From contig OZ038316.1 in NCBI GenBank assembly GCA_964035775.1, positions 33,131,073 through 33,195,072 on the forward strand: a DNA stretch of 64,000 bases, read 5' to 3'. Source of the DNA: Osedax frankpressi (taxonomy: Eukaryota > Annelida > Polychaeta > Sabellida > Siboglinidae). The position numbers and the translations under genes were made by a program. Of the stretch, positions 12,041-23,959 are shown one piece after another. Within the stretch, counting starts at the first letter, position 1, and every line of letters begins with the position of its first letter. The notes below the pieces were generated by a model, which was given only the letters and a program-made list of their open reading frames with translations, did no database searches and was not told the origin of the DNA.

Positions 12041-12178
12041 CATAAGTTCTATTACATCTGGAAGTTGTTTGCAGGTATTAAGACCGTGGCTTTGGGAAGG
12101 GCTGGGACCTCTCGATTTGATGGCACACGCCGTGGAAGCGGAAGTAGCCGTGGCGTTAGTCATATCGTCGGCTAGAGG
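12041..12178 (-). CDS. Internal coding exon candidate, 46 codons, gene unknown
   Basis: Reading the minus strand, a pyrimidine-rich tract ending tttcgcag lies just before 12178, and the exon ends at 12041 in ATG followed by gtaagt, a consensus 5' splice site. Between them are exactly 138 bases (46 codons), open in one frame with phase 0 at both ends. It starts PLADDMTNATATSASTACA, continues with a Ser/Pro-rich segment (SRGPSPSQSHG) and ends NTCKQLPDVIELM. Codon choice and GC content differ sharply from the AT-rich surroundings, and the amino-acid mix is that of a real protein. I do not recognise the family. The low-complexity N-terminal half and helical C-terminal half suggest a linker next to a folded region. 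Its partner exons are not found: upstream lie the 19-bp satellites and downstream the AT desert, so either the introns are long or this is an orphan. It could also be a decayed exon, but no disruption is seen. Confidence 0.6.
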
Positions 12179-12349
12179 CTGCGAAACGAGATACGTGTTA
12201 TGAGATATGAGATGCAGGTGTTGTAGGACAATACAACTATTGTAGTGGGATGACGAGAATGTATTGAGATAAGTGGGGTTTTGTGAAACAATGCTATTGT
12301 TTTGAGTTAAAGCGGGTGACGTGAGAGTAGAAAATATTAGAAAGAACTC
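12179..12349. repeat. Left flank of GC-richer 19-bp repeat, decayed
   Basis: Contains words related to the tgaggcgggtgttgtgg repeat on the far side of the AT-rich array (gagatgcaggtgttgtagg, gataagtggggttttgtga). Specifically, agttaaagcgggtgacgtga at 12305 matches agttaaagcagctgatgtga at 16455. The region also serves as the 3' end of the intron before the exon candidate. Confidence 0.6.
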
Positions 12350-15300
12350 AGGTAGATGTAGTGTAATTAGGTATGTGTAGTGTAATTAGGTAGATGTAGT
12401 GTAATTAGGTAGATGTAGTGTAATTAGGTAGATGTAGTTTAATTAGGTAGATATGTAGTGTAATTAGGTAGAGATGTAATTTAATTAGGTAGATGTAGTG
12501 TAATTAGGTAGATGTAGTGTAATTAGGTAGATGTAGTGTAATTAGGTAGATGCAGTTTAATTAGGTAGATATGTGGTGTAATTAGGTAGAGATGTAATTT
12601 AATTAGGTAGATGTAGTGTAATTAGGTAGAAGTAGTGTAATTAGGTAGATGTAGTGTAATTAGGTAGAAGTAGTGTAATTAGGTAGATGTAGTGTAATTA
12701 GGTAGATGTAGTGTAATTAGGTAGAAGTAGTGTAATTAGGTAGATGTAGTGTAATTAGGTAGATGTAGTGTAATTAGGTAGAGATGTAATTTAATTAGGT
12801 AGATGTAGTGTAATTAGGTAGATGTTGTGTAAATAGGTAGATGTAGTATAATTAGGTAGATGTAGTGTAATTAGGTAGATGTAGTGTAATTAGGTAGATG
12901 TAGTGTAATTAGGTAGATGTAGTGTAATTAGGTAGATGTAGTGTAATTAGGTAGATGTAGTGTAATTAGGTAGATGTAGTATAATTAGGTAGATGTAGTG
13001 TAATTAGGTAGATGTTGTGTAAATAGGTAGATGTAGTATAATTAGGTAGATGTAGTGTAATTAGGTAGATGTAGTGTAATTAGGTAGATGTAGTGTAATT
13101 AGGTAGATGTAGTGTAATTAGGTAGATATAGTGTAATTAGGTAGATGTTGTGTAAATAGGTAGATGTAGTATAATTAGGTAGATGTAGTGTAATTAGGTA
13201 GATATAGTGTAATTAGGTAGATGTAGTGTAATTAGGTAGATGTAGTGTAATTAGGTAGAAGTAGTGTAATTAGGTAGATGTAGTGTAATTATGTAGATGT
13301 AGTGTAATTAGGTAGAAGTAGTGTAATTAGGTAGATGTAGTGTAATTATGTAGATGTAGTGTAATTAGGTAGAAGTAGTGTAATTAGGTAGATGTAGTGT
13401 AATTAGGTAGATGTAGTGTAATTAGGTAGATGTAGTGTAATTAGGTAGATGTAGTGTAATTAGGTAGATGTAGTGAAATTAGGTAGATGTTGTGTAATTA
13501 GGTAGATATAGTGTAATTAGGTAGATGTAGTGTAATTAGGTAGATGTAGTGTACTTAGGTAGATGTAGTGTAATTAGGTAGATGTAGTGTAATTAGGTAG
13601 AAGTAGTGTAATTAGGTAGATGTAGTGTAATTAGGTAGATGTAGTGTAATTAGGTAGATGTAGTGTAATTAGGTAGATGTAGTATAATTAGGTAGATGTA
13701 GTGTAATTATGTAGATGTAGTGTAATTAGGTAGATGTAGTGTAATTAGGTAGATGTAGTGTAATTAGGTAGATGTAGTGTAATTAGGTAGATGTAGTATA
13801 ATTAGGTAGATGTAGTGTAATTATGTAGATGTAGTGTAACTAGGTAGATGTAGTGTAATTAGGTAGATGTAGTGTAATTAGGTAGATGTAGTGTAATTAG
13901 GTAGATGTAGTGTAATTAGGTAGATGTAGTGTAATTAGGTAGATGTAGTGTAATTAGGTAGATGTAGTGTAATTAGGTAGATGTAGTGTAATTAGGTAGA
14001 TGTAGTGTAATTAGGTAGATGTAGTATAATTAGGTAGATGTAGTGTAATTATGTAGATATAGTGTAACTAGGTAGATGTAGTGTAATTAGGTAGATGTAG
14101 TGTAATTAGGTAGATGTAGTGTAATTAGGTAGATGTAGTGTAATTAGGTAGATGTAGTGTAATTAGGTAGATGTAGTGTAATTAGGTAGATGTAGTTTAA
14201 TTAGGTAGATATGTAGTGTAATTAGGTAGAGATGTAATTTAATTAGGTAGATGTAGTGTAATTAGGTAGATGTAGTGTAATTAGGTAGATGTAGTGTAAT
14301 TAGGTAGATGCAGTTTAATTAGGTAGATATGTGGTGTAATTAGGTAGAGATGTAATTTAATTAGGTAGCTGTAGTGTAATTAGGTAGATGTAGTGTAATT
14401 AGGTAGATGTGGTGTAATTAGGTAGAAGTAGTGTAATTAGGTAGATGTAGTGTAATTAGGTAGATGTAGTGTAATTAGGTAGATGTAGTGTAATTAGGTA
14501 GATGTAGTGTAATTAGGTAGATGTAGTGTAATTAGGTAGAAGTAGTGTAATTAGGTAGATGTAGTGTAATTAGGTAGATGTAGTGTAATTAGGTAGAAGT
14601 AGTGTAATTAGGTAGGTGTAGTGTAATTAGGTAGATGTAGTGTAATTAGGTAGAGATGTAATTTAATTAGGTAGATGTAGTGTAATTAGGTAGATGTTGT
14701 GTAAATAGGTAGATGTAGTATAATTAGGTAGATGTAGTGTAATTAGGTAGATGTAGTGTAATTAGGTAGATGTAGTGTAATTAGGTAGATGTAGTGTAAT
14801 TAGGTAGATGTAGTGTAATTAGGTAGATGTAGTGTAATTAGGTAGATGTAGTATAATTAGGTAGATGTAGTGTAATTAGGTAGATGTTGTGTAAATAGGT
14901 AGATGTAGTATAATTAGGTAGATGTAGTGTAATTAGGTAGATGTAGTGTAATTAGGTAGATGTAGTGTAATTAGGTAGATGTAGTGTAATTAGGTAGATA
15001 TAGTGTAATTAGGTAGATGTTGTGTAAATAGGTAGATGTAGTATAATTAGGTAGATGTAGTGTAATTAGGTAGATATAGTGTAATTAGGTAGATGTAGTG
15101 TAATTAGGTAGATGTAGTGTAATTAGGTAGAAGTAGTGTAATTAGGTAGATGTAGTGTAATTATGTAGATGTAGTGTAATTAGGTAGAAGTAGTGTAATT
15201 AGGTAGATGTAGTGTAATTATGTAGATGTAGTGTAATTAGGTAGAAGTAGTGTAATTAGGTAGATGTAGTGTAATTAGGTAGATGTAGTGTAATTAGGTA

Positions 15301-16362
15301 GATGTAGTGTAATTAGGTAGATGTAGTGTAATTAGGTAGATGTAGTGTAATTAGGTAGATGTAGTGAAATTAGGTAGATGTTGTGTAATTAGGTAGATAT
15401 AGTGTAATTAGGTAGATGTAGTGTAATTAGGTAGATGTAGTGTACTTAGGTAGATGTAGTGTAATTAGGTAGATGTAGTGTAATTAGGTAGAAGTAGTGT
15501 AATTAGGTAGATGTAGTGTAATTAGGTAGATGTAGTGTAATTAGGTAGATGTAGTGTAATTAGGTAGATGTAGTATAATTAGGTAGATGTAGTGTAATTA
15601 TGTAGATGTAGTGTAATTAGGTAGATGTAGTGTAATTAGGTAGATGTAGTGTAATTAGGTAGATGTAGTGTAATTAGGTAGATGTAGTATAATTAGGTAG
15701 ATGTAGTGTAATTATGTAGATGTAGTGTAACTAGGTAGATGTAGTGTAATTAGGTAGATGTAGTGTAATTAGGTAGATGTAGTGTAATTAGGTAGATGTA
15801 GTGTAATTAGGTAGATGTAGTGTAATTAGGTAGATGTAGTGTAATTAGGTAGATGTAGTGTAATTAGGTAGATGTAGTGTAATTAGGTAGATGTAGTGTA
15901 ATTAGGTAGATGTAGTATAATTAGGTAGATGTAGTGTAATTATGTAGATATAGTGTAACTAGGTAGATGTAGTGTAATTAGGTAGATGTAGTGTAATTAG
16001 GTAGATGTAGTGTAATTAGGTAGATGTAGTGTAATTAGGTAGATGTAGTGTAATTAGGTAGATGTAGTGTAATTAGGTAAATGTAGTGTAATTAGGTAGA
16101 TGTATTATACTTATGTAGATGTAGTGTAATTATGTAGATGTAGTGTAATTAGGTAGATGTAGTGTAATTAGGTAGATGTAGTGTAATTAGGTAGATGTTG
16201 TGTAATTAGGTAGAAGATGTGTAATTAGGTAGATATAGTGTAATTAGGTAGATATAGTGTAATTATGTAGATATAGTGTAATTAGGTAGATGTAGTGTAA
16301 TTAGGTAGATGTAGTATACTTAGGTAGATGTTGTGTAATTAGGTTGATGTAGTGAAATTATG
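12350..16362. repeat. 19-bp satellite (gtagatgtagtgtaattag), about 211 copies
   Basis: Tandem copies of gtagatgtagtgtaattag with marker variants: gtagaagtag, a 21-base gtagatatg form, tgtagagatgtaattt, gttgtgtaaatag, gtataatt, attatgtag, gtgtacttag. The same ordered set of variants occurs twice. For example cagttt at 12553 and 14311, the gttgtgtaaat trio at 12821/13011/13144 and 14693/14883/15016, gtacttagg at 13551 and 15442, gtaacta at 14064 and 15955. The array is therefore essentially a two-copy block of about 1.8 kb. It lies upstream of the minus-strand exon, probably within its intron. Confidence 0.97.
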
Positions 16363-16980
16363 TGCATATCGTAAAAAACGCATGTCACGTGCTATGAGAA
16401 CATTTTTGTATGTAAAACATGAGAAGGGTTTTGCGATGTGGCAGGTATTTTTCTAGTTAAAGCAGCTGATGTGAGAGTAATGGTAATTGAGGGTATATAT
16501 ATGTTGCAAAATGAGGAAGGTGTCGTTATATGAGGCGGGTGATGTGGAATGAGGCGGGTGTTGTGGTATGAGGCGGGTGTTGTGGTATGAGGCGGGTGTT
16601 GTTATATGTGGCGGGTATTGTGGAATGAGGCGGGTGTTGTGGTATGAGGTGGTTGTTGTGGTATGAGGCGGGTGTTGTTATATGTGGCGGGTATTGTGGA
16701 ATGAGGCGGGTGTCGTTATAAGAAGTAGGTTTTGGTATGAGGCGGGTGTAGTGAATGAAGCGGGGGTCGTGTAATGAGGTGGTTGTTATGGTACGAGGCG
16801 GGTGTCGTTATATGAGGCGGGTGTAGGGGAATGAAGTGGATTTTGTGAAATGAGGCGGGTGTTGTGGAATGAAGCGGGTGCCGAGGAATGAGGCAGATTT
16901 CGTTATAGGAGGCGGGTGTCGTGGAACCATAATAATGTCTTGAAATGAAGCTGGTGGAATATGACGAGATGAACGTCACT
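16363..16980. repeat. GC-richer 19-bp minisatellite (ggcgggtgttgtggtatga)
   Basis: From about 16480 to 16975 roughly 26 units follow with a 19-bp step (aggcggg at 16533, 16552, 16571, 16590). Units near the right end are more diverged (gaagcggg, aggtggttg). The first 100 bases are a transition with partial units. A minus-strand frame (16716-16979) rich in His/Thr/Pro is only this repeat in reverse. The consensus matches the neighbouring AT-rich 19-bp unit at 12 of 19 positions in register. Confidence 0.85.
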
Positions 16981-18249
16981 AGAGGAGACTGTAATTGTGA
17001 GATGTGTCGAAGTAATTTATTATTGCCAATATAATGTTACTCCTCAGCAAACAGAGTAATTTATTTATTATATAAAATTTTTAAAAAGTAAAAAATACTA
17101 CACTTAGTAAATACAAATATTGTTAACATAATTTAAATATGTTATTAAGATATGAATAAATACCTTATCCGTGTTTCAGAAATTACTGTTAATATAAAAG
17201 GAAATATTCAATGCAAAAATCTACCGAAATTGTTTACTTTTTAATTCATAGCGAATTTGTTTAATAAAACAATCGTTATGCAATACCTATAAAACAAAAC
17301 GCTATCATATGTGGTCAAATATCCATTGAATTAATATTTCGTAAATTAATATATACCGCGATAAATGAAAACGTTATAATTAATAATACATTATTAGTTT
17401 TTTATTTAACCAAATCTAATAAACCAAGATTTGACTCAATAATTTAGTAGTAATTAGCTGAACGATGTATTAATTAATTATTAATCTGTTGTCCTAGAGT
17501 AAGTTATTATGCCCCAATCTTAATATAAAATTTTCATCTACTATATCGATGGTATGATTAAGGGTCTTCTTTAATATATTTCATTAAATTATTCAAGTTC
17601 GATGGTAAGATAATTATATTTATATGTTCGGTATTTATTGTAATTAATATTGCAGTTTGTGGATATTAATTAATATAGTTAGTTCAATGACGTCATTTTA
17701 ACTACATGCCTAATGAATAAATTTAAATTTCTGTATTTAAATTTCTGTATTTAAATTTCTATGTATTGTATTTAATAATATTAATAATAATATATTATTT
17801 AATATGCCGAATTCGAGGTACGACTATATTTATTTATCTTTACAACAAATATTTTATTAATTGCATTATATTCTAATATGTTTTATTCTGGTTAATACGC
17901 TTAACAAAATACAGTACAGTAGTTTATTAAATACAGTAGTTTATTAATTTATAATTTCATTTTACTTTAGTTAAATACTTTAGTTAAATAATTTCATTTA
18001 CTTTAGTTACTTTAGTTAAATACAAATAAAACGGAAAATGAAAATGATATCATTTTCATTGTTATATTCTTTGTATTCTCGAGAGTTATGATATTTTTAA
18101 TCTCTTAACATTCTGGATATAGTTGACATTATTGATATTCTTTATTTAAATATTAATTTGTTTTAGAAAATTCTAAAGCATATCAACGCAAAAGATTATG
18201 ACATAAAATTATGTGCAGACGAAATTATTAACGAAAATAAATAAAGCTA
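16981..18249. other. AT-rich intergenic DNA with small repeats
   Basis: No gene supported. Holds three direct copies of aaatttctgtattt at 17725-17770, a partial duplication of acagtagtttattaa near 17918-17950, a tttagttaaatac cluster near 17960-18025 and a 24-bp palindrome listed separately. Confidence 0.6.
18037..18060. repeat. Perfect 24-bp palindrome
   Basis: aatgaaaatgat followed directly by atcattttcatt. No spacer and no mismatch. Confidence 0.88.
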
Positions 18250-18690
18250 AAATTTCTTATCCTTCTTGAAATTATTGACTTTCTTAACATCTCGGCATTA
18301 TTGAAATTCTAATAATTTGTGAAATTTGTAACATTTTTAAATTCATATTATTCTAAACATTCTTAATATTTGTTTAGGTATTTTCATTGTTTTTCGATAA
18401 TTTTTAATATATTGAGTACTAAAAATTTGTGTTATATAAATATGTGAAGAATCAATTTCCTTTGAATACAAAGTCAACTTACATTCGTAACATTCTTTAC
18501 ATTCTTGACAATCCTGACATTCTGCAATTCTTGAAATTCTTATCATTACTGACTTTCTTAAATACTTGACATATTTACAATCTTTACATTATTTTAATTC
18601 GTGATATTTTTTAACATTCTTGACATAAATGAAAATATTGATATTTTTAATATAATTGATATTTTTGACATTCTTTTAATGACATTTTAA
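18250..18690. repeat. Decayed 9-bp-type repeat (acattcttg)
   Basis: Best preserved at 18478-18550, where acattcttt, acattcttg, acaatcctg, acattctgc, aattcttga and aattcttat follow each other. Scattered relatives extend to both sides. A minus-strand frame over 18343-18546 with Glu/Cys repeats (ECQDCQECKECYECK) is a translation of this repeat, not a protein. Confidence 0.65.
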
Positions 18691-19130
18691 TCTTTCCTGT
18701 ACTATTCATTAGTTATTGAATATATTTAAAGCATATTGAATGCTAAAACTTATGATATATATACCTAGTTATGTGCGTAATCCATTATTTTCATATATAA
18801 ATTGAACTATTATTGGTTTAACAATTCCAATTAATGATGCAAATATAAAGTATATCTATATAAAGAAGATTTGATAAATTACAATAAATTCACCTTTTAC
18901 ACCCTCGCAATTGGTTTCACGTCCATACACACAACTTTCAAAGTATACATTTTAAATAAAAACTTCATTTATGGTCCAATTAAATGGATCATAGCATATT
19001 CAAATAACCATCAAATGATTGCATAAGAGATTTCATATGTATGACCTGGATTTATTCACCAACAAAATAAAAGGAAATATAAAAATAATAAAATAGAAAT
19101 ATAAATGAAATACAAAACTCAATATAACAT
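18691..19130. other. AT-rich intergenic DNA, nothing recognised
   Basis: Non-repetitive, no open frame or transposon end supported. Confidence 0.6.
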
Positions 19131-19163
19131 TTATATATATATATTTATATATATATATATTTA

Positions 19164-19195
<32 letters not shown>
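19131..19195. repeat. (TA)n / (TTTATA)n microsatellite
   Basis: TA runs with ttta interruptions. Confidence 0.92.
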
Positions 19196-19325
19196 CTAAA
19201 AAATAAATGTCCTAGATATTATATTGATTATATCCTATTAGTGTATTACTGATAAAGAAGTATTTCCTAAATAATCAAAATTAAATTTCGACTCCGGGAA
19301 GTTATTTGAGAAATGTTATACAAAT

Positions 19326-19352
19326 TCAATAAATAAATAAATAAATAAATAT
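19326..19352. repeat. (AAAT)n microsatellite
   Basis: About six copies of aaat in direct repeat. Confidence 0.9.
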
Positions 19353-19379
19353 CTATTATAAGTATAATAGTTCCGAGCG

Positions 19380-19380
<1 letters not shown>

Positions 19381-19453
<73 letters not shown>

Positions 19454-19507
19454 GTGTGTGTGTGTGTGTGTGTGTATGTGTGTGTGTGTGTGTATGTGTC
19501 TGTGTGT

Positions 19508-19554
<47 letters not shown>

Positions 19555-19588
19555 TGTGTGTGAGTGTGTGTGGGTATACATATATATT
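19381..19588. repeat. Compound (TA)n-(TG)n microsatellite
   Basis: About 60 bases of TA, then tgta steps, then about 140 bases of TG broken by tatg and tctg. Two overlapping open frames on opposite strands (Tyr-Ile/Cys-Val and Thr-His repeats) are translations of the dinucleotides. Confidence 0.97.
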
Positions 19589-19989
19589 ATGATTGATCGC
19601 TGATAGTTAAAAAGGATTTACTACATTTTCGTTGTTAGTTACTTGCTATATGACAAGTTATAATGTATACAACAATGCCCAGGGAATTCAAAGTGATTAA
19701 GAGCTTAACTATCTACTATATATTATACATAAAACATATGAATTAGACGGTTGTATAGTGTTCAAAAAACAATCCAAGTAATTCCATATTTCTCATTGCA
19801 TAATTTCTTTTATATTATTTTTTATAATTGTAACAAAATATTTTATATAACCCTAACGTCACCGAATGTATTACAATACATATGAATAGAGATAAACCAT
19901 TATATTTTAATTAAAAAGATTTAAATGTATATCTATTACGATTGTATGCTACTATATAACATATATATAAATATCTTGCCAAGCTAATT
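19589..19989. other. AT-rich flank of the LTR element
   Basis: Nothing recognised; ordinary AT-rich DNA up to the left LTR. Confidence 0.55.
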
Positions 19990-20290
19990 TATATTAATAC
20001 ATTTAAAATTGAATTTAGTATTATGCAATATAATAATACATCAATTTAGAAGCCTTGCGGCAATGATACATTCTGGATAATTATATTATTATTGGTTCCG
20101 CTTCACCAGTTCCTTGAATGAGTTAATCCCATAACAGAAATATTAACCGGCGAAATAGTCAGTTTCAGGTTAATTCGAACTGAGTTAATACCATTGTCAA
20201 TATCATTGTGTTATACTATTATAATTTGTATATTATTATATTGTAACAGTTTTAGGTACATTTAAGAATACAACGAATCCGATGTATTAA
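19990..20290 (+). repeat. 5' LTR of the Gypsy-like fossil
   Basis: Matches 23384-23690 in order: attaatacattt, ttatgcaatataataa, tttagaagcc, gcttcaccagtt, gaaatagtcagtt, tgttatactattataa, ttatattg. Borders are approximate because the ends are eroded and no certain target-site duplication is visible. Confidence 0.8.
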
Positions 20291-23200
20291 AATTGGAGCT
20301 GCAAATACGTTGGGTTACAAAACATGTTACAACTAATATAATGTTTATTAGTTCAACAAATTTGGTATCATTTTGTAAGGTAATATAATTGGTGTAGTTT
20401 GTATTTATTATATCATCTGAGATGGATTAATGATACTAGAACTTACGTCATTAAATATGTCTTTAGATCGTATAGCGTTTCTGGTGTTACATAATCATTA
20501 TATATCTAGTATTATACTGGGTAGTAGCCATGTCGAGATATGGCTACTTTATACGAGGAAAGGTAAATTACTCTATATAGTATATGGAATCCCATATACT
20601 AATATATTATGTATTTATAGGGGTAGTAGCGAAGGAGGTTTACATGTCGCTTCTTCTAAATAATTATTATTGGCGGTTTGTAGTGGAACCATATTTGACT
20701 GTTGTATCCGTAATAATATGTGGCTAGTGTATGTTGAAGCCGACAACACACACTTTAGACTAATCCCTCATAACCGGTATTCATAAGTTAAAGCATATCT
20801 AAATGCTCATATCGAACCCGTTATTAAATTAAATCTAGTTAATCTCCATATAGTGCTCCGTTAATGCCAGTTAAGAAAAAATCGAGGGCCATCCGAATAT
20901 GTTATGATTTTAGGGTTTAAATTCCAGAACCGTTAGGAATGCATATTCGCTTTCCTGAATCGATAAAGAATTAGATAATATTAAAGGTTACGCAATATGT
21001 TCTACGTTCGATTTAGCGCGCGGCTTTCTCCAACTCATAATTGCAACCGAGCATAAAGGCGAAGCTCGCGTTCAACGGAGATTCTCGTAGACTTTATGAA
21101 TGTAGTCGAATGCCCGTGGGACTGGTTACTGCTCTGGCAACCTCGTTACACCTTATGCAATTATGTCCAGGAAGTGAAAACCTAGAGATATCTATTGTAT
21201 ACAACGGCAATATATTGGTATGCTTTTTTAGGTTCGAAATTATGCTTGACGGGTTAGCCATGTTATTTCGAAAACTACTGGATTAGGGTCTGAAATTAAA
21301 ACCCTCAAAATTGTCGCTAATTCAGGTCAGGGATACATATTTACGTCGAGTATTGTCTAAGGAAGGAGTAGATATTGACTCTGATAAAATAACAGCAATC
21401 TATTCCGAGTCCATTTCGGCCAATCCAATCGATATAAGCTCGTGATTAGGATTAGCTTTATACTATCAGCGAAATATTAGCTACTTATTCCCAAATGCGC
21501 AGAGTTTTCTAAACCATTGTAAGATTGTATTACGAAATTCGAATGGAACCGGGTTAATGATGAGGCATTTGATAAATTGAAAGTGATACTTCCCAATGCA
21601 TCTATGCAGGACCACCCCGACTTCAGGTTACCATTCACCGTAAAAACTGACATCTCATTTCAGGGTTTAGGAGCGGAGGTCTCACAAAAAGTAAATGGCG
21701 AGATTCAGTGAAATCGCGCGTAATGAACTCGGGGGTGGTGAGAAGAACGAAGCAAATTATAGTACAACGAAACTCGAGTTATTAGCTTTGAAATGGGTCA
21801 TTACTCATAAGTTGGACTATATCTAATAGGGTCCAAATGCTTGGTATTTACGGATAGTAACCCACTGGCTCACTCTCAAATCTGTCGAAATGCGAACCAT
21901 TCGATATTGGTATTAAATGTCGACCTGGTAGGGAAAATAGATATACGGACGAATTGTGTAGAAGGGTATAGATGTCCTCGATTACGAGTACCTTTTCTAT
22001 TATACCTGCTGGTCTGAATCCCTCACACTACGCGAGTGTAACGATTATACGTAAGTCAGATATTCCGATGTTCAGATGTACTTAATTCTAGCAATCAGGG
22101 AATTACTCAACTGGTTACATTTCAAGATAGGGATCCCGTTATCTCGAAAGTAGATGACTGGGTTAACAAATGAGTTAAACGCCAAAATATCTCCAACGAA
22201 TGACTAAATAGTGTACGCTATTGAGACACTAGCACATGGTAGTGGTGGTAGGTGGCATTCCGTATCGATAAGTAACACGAAGGGTCAGTAAGAAACTACA
22301 GATGCTAGCATGTCCCGACCATACTACTCACTTCGTATTAGATCGTATCTTCCGGGTAGGAGTTTGGAAAGATATTAAAGAATACTGTACAACATATTGT
22401 CGCCGTACCAAGTCGAATGCTTTAATAGCTAAATCGGTTATGGGGACAATACGAGCACAACGCCATTTGGAATTTCATGTGATGGATTTCACTACTCTAG
22501 AGAAGAGCGCTTCCAGTATTGAAAATATCCACTCTTAACTGATATTTTTATAAAGTAAAGGATAACAATCCCTACCAGTAATCAGAGAACGTCGATGGTA
22601 GCGAAGTCATCAATGATGTTTTCAATACGACATACCCTTCAGAATATACTCCGGGTAGGAGCGTAACTTTTAAGCCGAAGTTATTCGTAAATTACGTGAG
22701 CCACGTGGAATACAAAAGAGTAGGACGAAGGTGAATCATCTGCAAAATAATGGACAAACTGAGCGATTTAACTGCATCCTACTCGGATTACTTTGAACAA
22801 AAGAAAATATCATAAAGGCCTCAGTATATCGATAATCTTGTATACGCGTATAATTTCGAGGTACACGATTCTTCTGTAGAGGCTTCTTCCTAGTGTTCGG
22901 TCGATAACCTGTTCGACAATAGATATATTACAATGTAATCAGAATAGATAGGAATTACATTCTTTAAATCGAGCCTGGAGAAAAGTGGAAAGGGAAATGC
23001 ATTTAAATCGTCCAACCGTTAATCTCTCTGAAGGATGTAATGGTTGGGATAAGGTATTTATCTTGAGCCACACTTAGGGTCATATTAAAATTCGGGATAA
23101 ATGTTCTTACAACATTTTATAGTAATCAACCAGCACTCCGCACATACGTTGAGTATAGTATCCCTAGCAAAAGCGGCAGTAGTAAATAGGGCCGAAATGT

Positions 23201-23383
23201 TAAAAGAAACTAGACCAAGTCCAGATTATTATGTCGGCTTAAATATGGCCTTACCCATGGGAACTACTAGCTTACCATGTTTACCCCCGTGATGTAACAA
23301 TTATCTGAGAAAGTAAAGGATAAAGTAATGCTGTAATGCGATACCACTTCTAATTCTCCGGGTGAATGGCGCAAATCGAATTC

Positions 23384-23690
23384 AAATTAATACATTTAGA
23401 ATGGAATTTGGTGTTATGCAATATAATAACGTATCTATTTAGAAGCCACATTGGTATATGTTTGTTGTTTATATTATTGTCGGTTTAGCTTCACCAGTTT
23501 AGCGTATAGATTAATTCTATAAAGGAAATGTTAATCGGAGAAATAGTCAGTTGCAGACTATTTATAACTGGCTAATGTCTTTATTAATGTTATTATGTTA
23601 TACTATTATAACTTTGATATAATTATAAATCGTTATTATATTGCAGCAGGTCTTAAGTAAAATAAAAAATCAAACGAATACGACTTATAT
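23384..23690 (+). repeat. 3' LTR of the Gypsy-like fossil
   Basis: Diverged partner of the left LTR (shared words listed there). By eye clearly less than 85% identical, so the insertion is old. Confidence 0.8.
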
Positions 23691-23904
23691 ATAATACAAT
23701 ATAATTTAGTATATAATATAATATACTGCTATTATATAATATGTATATTTCATACTTATGACATAAGATCCGAATATCTCATTCAGTTTAGAAGTCTATT
23801 TAGCAGATGTTGACAAATGTCATAATAATTCAAAGTTAATTTCAAGTTGTAACGAACAATCCACCGGAACTGACCACACCAGAAAAGTACTATGAAAAGT
23901 ACTA

Positions 23905-23944
23905 TACTCACGTATACACACACATATATACACACATACGCATA
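23905..23944. repeat. (CA)/(TA) microsatellite before the LINE
   Basis: gtatacacacacatatatac followed by acacatacgcat. Very similar in style to the tract that starts right after the LINE's 3' tail at 27108. Confidence 0.75.
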
Positions 23945-23959
23945 TTAATATAAACTACT

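Larger units (their letters stand above)
19990..23690 (+). mobile_element. Fossil Ty3/Gypsy-like LTR retrotransposon
   Basis: Two related terminal repeats of about 300 bp bracket a 3.1-kb inner region less AT-rich than its surroundings. Plus-strand pol is recognisable in the usual Gypsy order. Reverse transcriptase lies near 20990-21350 (STFDLARGF, then SRMPVGL, then LSKEGVDID). The RT-RNase H connection and RNase H lie near 21530-21830 (DHPDFRLPFTVKTD, then TTKLELLALKWVITH). Integrase lies near 22300-23080 (KEYCTTYCRR zinc-finger end, FHVMDFTTLE core start, NGQTERFNCIL near 22750). A gag region between the left LTR and pol (20300-20950) cannot be identified. The element is clearly old and heavily broken, with many disruptions across pol and substantial divergence between the LTRs. 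It is one copy, complete in outline. The exact clade is not determinable by eye. Confidence 0.88.

Noticed and set aside
16716-16979. 87-codon minus-strand His/Thr/Pro-rich frame
   Set aside because: Lies wholly inside the GC-richer 19-bp minisatellite and repeats with it.
18343-18546. 67-codon minus-strand Glu/Cys-rich frame
   Set aside because: Reading of the decayed acattcttg repeat.
19267-19592. Two overlapping open frames on opposite strands (Thr-His and Tyr-Ile/Cys-Val repeats)
   Set aside because: Translations of the TA-TG microsatellite; no non-repeat protein sequence.
20430-23292. Five separate open frames of 63 to 81 codons as host genes
   Set aside because: They are surviving stretches within the old Gypsy-like element.
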